Source: an uncultured Propionibacteriaceae bacterium (GTDB lineage Bacteria; Actinomycetota; Actinomycetes; Propionibacteriales; Propionibacteriaceae). From it: a stretch of DNA of 11,196 nucleotides. The translations under genes were made by a program, and so were the position numbers. Positions within the stretch are counted from its first letter, which is position 1; every line of letters starts with the position of its first letter. The stretch lies in contig CALMAD010000243.1 in assembly GCA_937859105.1 (NCBI GenBank), positions 1 through 11,196 on the forward strand, written 5' to 3'. Under the pieces are notes generated by a model. It was not told the DNA's origin. It did not search any database and saw nothing but the letters and a program-made list of their open reading frames with translations. Shown here piece after piece: positions 9,333 through 11,196 of the stretch.

Positions 9333-10285
9333 TGCGCGCGCTCAGCGGGTTGCCGCACGTCGTCGCCCTCGGCGGCGGACATGGGCTGTCGGCGTCCCTG
9401 GAGGCGCTGCGGCGGGTCACGACCAACCTGACGGCGGTCGTGACGGTCGCCGACGACGGCGGTTCGTCCGGGCGCCTCCGGCGCGAGTTCGACATTCTGC
9501 CGCCCGGCGACCTGCGGATGGCGCTGGCCGCGCTGTGCGGCGACGACGAGGAGGGCCGCGTCTGGGCCGACGTGTTGCAGTCCCGCTTCGGCGGCGAGGG
9601 CGTCCTGGCCGGGCACGCGATCGGAAACCTGCTGATCGCGGGCATCTGGGAAAGGCTGGGCAGCGACCCGGTCTCCGGGCTCGACATGGTCGGCAAGCTG
9701 CTGGACGTGCAGGGCAGGGTCCTGCCGATGGCCACCGTTCCGCTCGAGATCGAGGCCGACGTCATCGGCGTCGACCCGCGGCTCCCCGACGAGCCCGGGC
9801 TCGTCCGCGGCCAGGAGAACGTGGCGCTGGCGTCCGGGGAGGTGCGCGCGGTGCGGCTGATCCCGCACGATCCGCCCGCCGCCCCGCAGGCGCTCGAGGC
9901 GATCGCCCAGGCCGACTACGTGGTCCTGGGCCCCGGGTCCTGGTTCTCGTCGGTGATGCCCCACCTGCTCGTCCCGCAGGTGGCGCAGGCCCTGCGCGAC
10001 ACCCCGGCGCGGCGCTTCCTCACCCTGAATCTGACGCCGGACGACGAGACGCAGGGCTATTCGGCCGCCGAGCACCTGGAGTTCCTCTCCGAGCACGCCC
10101 CCTGGCTGCGCCTGGACGCCGTGATCGTCGACCCCAGCTTCGCCCGGGCTGACACGCATCTGGCGGCCTACGCGGCCAGCTTCGGGGCCGACGTCGTCAC
10201 CGCTCACGTGCGCATGTCCGACGGCTCCCCGCGCCACGATCCGAATCGCCTGGCCTCCGTTTATGCGGACCTGATGTCTCGGTAA
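9332..10285 (+). CDS. yvcK: YvcK/GlmR/CuvA-family UDP-sugar-binding regulator
   Basis: The 317-residue protein is a member of the YvcK (CofD-like, gluconeogenesis factor) family. Family members bind UDP-GlcNAc. In Bacillus GlmR stimulates GlmS and links carbon flow to peptidoglycan precursor supply; the mycobacterial homologue CuvA is needed for normal cell-wall growth. Diagnostic blocks are the glycine-rich ALGGGHGLS (12-20), [12 protein letters not shown] (39-50), PPGDLR (57-62), [21 protein letters not shown] and [11 protein letters not shown]. Together with RapZ it forms a pair whose known relatives both act on amino-sugar supply. The start ATG at 9332 overlaps the rapZ stop by one base and has no clear Shine-Dalgarno site, so it is probably translated by re-initiation. 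Its stop codon lies inside a possible -10 element for whiA. Confidence 0.96.
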   Translation: MRALSGLPHVVALGGGHGLSASLEALRRVTTNLTAVVTVADDGGSSGRLRREFDILPPGDLRMALAALCGDDEEGRVWADVLQSRFGGEGVLAGHAIGNLLIAGIWERLGSDPVSGLDMVGKLLDVQGRVLPMATVPLEIEADVIGVDPRLPDEPGLVRGQENVALASGEVRAVRLIPHDPPAAPQALEAIAQADYVVLGPGSWFSSVMPHLLVPQVAQALRDTPARRFLTLNLTPDDETQGYSAAEHLEFLSEHAPWLRLDAVIVDPSFARADTHLAAYAASFGADVVTAHVRMSDGSPRHDPNRLASVYADLMSR

Positions 10286-10295
10286 GGTTCTCCCT
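10283..10295 (+). promoter_or_regulatory. Overlapping whiA -10 element / ribosome binding site at the yvcK stop
   Basis: TAAGGT (10283-10288) contains the yvcK stop codon and fits TANNNT, with 7 bases before the whiA ATG, as for a leaderless start. The same bases contain AAGG (10284-10287), 8 bases from the ATG, which could instead serve as a ribosome binding site on the read-through mRNA. The sequence cannot decide between the two, and both may be used. Confidence 0.4.
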
Positions 10296-11196
10296 ATGGC
10301 GTCAACACCCGAGGTGAAGGCCGAGCTGGCGACGGTCGAGGTCACCAAGCCCGCCGTCCGCAAGGCCGAGGTGGCCGCGATGCTGCGCTTCGCCGGCGGC
10401 CTGCACATTGCCGGCGGCCGCGTGATCGTCGAGGCCGACCTGGACACGGGCGGCGCCGCGCGCCGGCTTCGGTCGTTCGTGAGCGACCTGTTCGGCTTCA
10501 CCTGCGAGTTCGTCGTCATCACGCCGAGCCAGCTCCGGCGCGGCACGCGCTACGTCGTCCGGCTGATCCGCGACGGCGACTCCCTCGCGCGTCAGACCGG
10601 CCTGGTCGACAATCGCGGACGCCCCGTGCGCGGCCTCCCGGCCGCGCTCGTCAGCGGGGGCCTCGACGTGGCGACGGCCGTGTGGCGGGGGGCTTTCCTC
10701 GCGCACGGCTCGCTCACGGAGCCCGGCCGCTCGATGTCGCTGGAGATCACCTGCCCCGGGTCGGAGGCCGCGCTCGCGCTCGTCGGCGCGGCCCGCCGGC
10801 TGGGCATCTCGGCGAAGGCGCGCGAGGTCCGCGGCATCGACCGGGTCGTGATCCGCGACGGGGACGCTATCGCCGACATGCTGACCGGCATGGGGGCCCA
10901 CGAGACGCTGCTGGCGTGGGAGGACCGGCGGATGCGCCGGGAGATCAAGGCGTCCGCGAACCGGCTGGCCAACTTCGACGACGCGAATCTGCGCCGCTCG
11001 GCCCGGGCGGCGGTGGCGGCCGGGGCGCGCGTGGAGCGGGCTCTCGAGATCCTGGGCGATGAGGTGCCCGACCATCTGAAGGTGGCCGGGATGTTGCGTC
11101 TGGAACACAAACCGGCGAGCCTCGAAGAGCTCGCGCAGTTGAACCAGCCGCCGCTGACGAAGGACGCCGTGGCCGGCCGCATCCGTCGCCTTCTGG
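10296..11196 (+). CDS. whiA: Sporulation/division transcription regulator WhiA (3' end outside window)
   Basis: 300 codons are open to the window edge with no stop. WhiA is a DNA-binding regulator found in most Gram-positive bacteria; in Streptomyces it acts with WhiB to switch on septation and sporulation genes, and in non-sporulating species it affects division and chromosome segregation. The protein has an N-terminal degenerate LAGLIDADG-type domain in two repeats (about [12 protein letters not shown] and [12 protein letters not shown]) and the C-terminal helix-turn-helix domain. That domain begins near [20 protein letters not shown] and continues through [16 protein letters not shown], at the window end. 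Compared with family members of about 325 residues, some 25 residues are missing. The ATG at 10296 agrees with the family N-terminus and has either AAGG or a -10 element at the right distance. It follows yvcK by 10 bases. Confidence 0.96.
   Translation, partial: MASTPEVKAELATVEVTKPAVRKAEVAAMLRFAGGLHIAGGRVIVEADLDTGGAARRLRSFVSDLFGFTCEFVVITPSQLRRGTRYVVRLIRDGDSLARQTGLVDNRGRPVRGLPAALVSGGLDVATAVWRGAFLAHGSLTEPGRSMSLEITCPGSEAALALVGAARRLGISAKAREVRGIDRVVIRDGDAIADMLTGMGAHETLLAWEDRRMRREIKASANRLANFDDANLRRSARAAVAAGARVERALEILGDEVPDHLKVAGMLRLEHKPASLEELAQLNQPPLTKDAVAGRIRRLL

Noticed and set aside
9999..10449. GACAC motifs near whiA as WhiA autoregulation sites
   Set aside because: A few GACAC copies per kb are expected by chance on two strands, and those seen lie within coding sequence, not at the promoter.

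Overview
The window is a chromosomal segment from a high-GC bacterium, almost certainly an actinobacterium (Actinomycetota). The evidence is the strong GC bias, a mycothiol-dependent maleylpyruvate isomerase-family gene, the rapZ-yvcK-whiA cluster, an arginine in place of the RapZ Walker A lysine, and gene starts set 6-7 bases after TANNNT elements, as on leaderless mRNAs. The sequence does not fix the genus. This is core genome: no mobile element, CRISPR array, rRNA or tRNA was seen.

Layout. (1) 13-1860, minus strand: a compact three-gene operon, read as a mycothiol-dependent isomerase/transferase-family protein (1147-1860), a metallo-beta-lactamase-fold hydrolase (537-1133) and a phosphinothricin-acetyltransferase-like GNAT enzyme (13-537). 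(2) 1939-4776, plus strand: uvrA, divergent from that operon across a 78-base gap. (3) 4806-6407, minus strand: a Tat/lipobox Rieske [2Fe-2S] lipoprotein (6018-6407), then a multi-pass membrane protein (4806-6010) whose reading frame is broken at a run of five G. Its 3' end meets that of uvrA over a GC-rich hairpin. (4) 6470-11196, plus strand: uvrC, rapZ, yvcK and whiA; whiA runs off the window end.

How the genes fit together. UvrA finds bulky DNA lesions and UvrC makes both incisions, so the centre of the window is nucleotide excision repair. RapZ, YvcK and WhiA form a conserved actinobacterial block linked to amino-sugar/cell-wall control and to division and development. The 1-1860 operon looks like small-molecule detoxification, possibly on mycothiol conjugates (inference).

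The most interesting signal is regulatory. The starts of uvrA, uvrC and the Rieske gene share one architecture: GTC, 12 bases, TACNNT, 6-7 bases, start codon. This matches the spacing of the LexA-independent, PafBC-dependent RecA-NDp promoter of mycobacteria (TTGTCRGTG-N8-TANNNT). The starts of the isomerase-family, rapZ and whiA genes have a -10-like element but no GTC at that position. The uvrC and Rieske promoters are near mirror copies about base 6438. This suggests that the uncharacterised Rieske lipoprotein/membrane-protein pair is induced together with excision repair.
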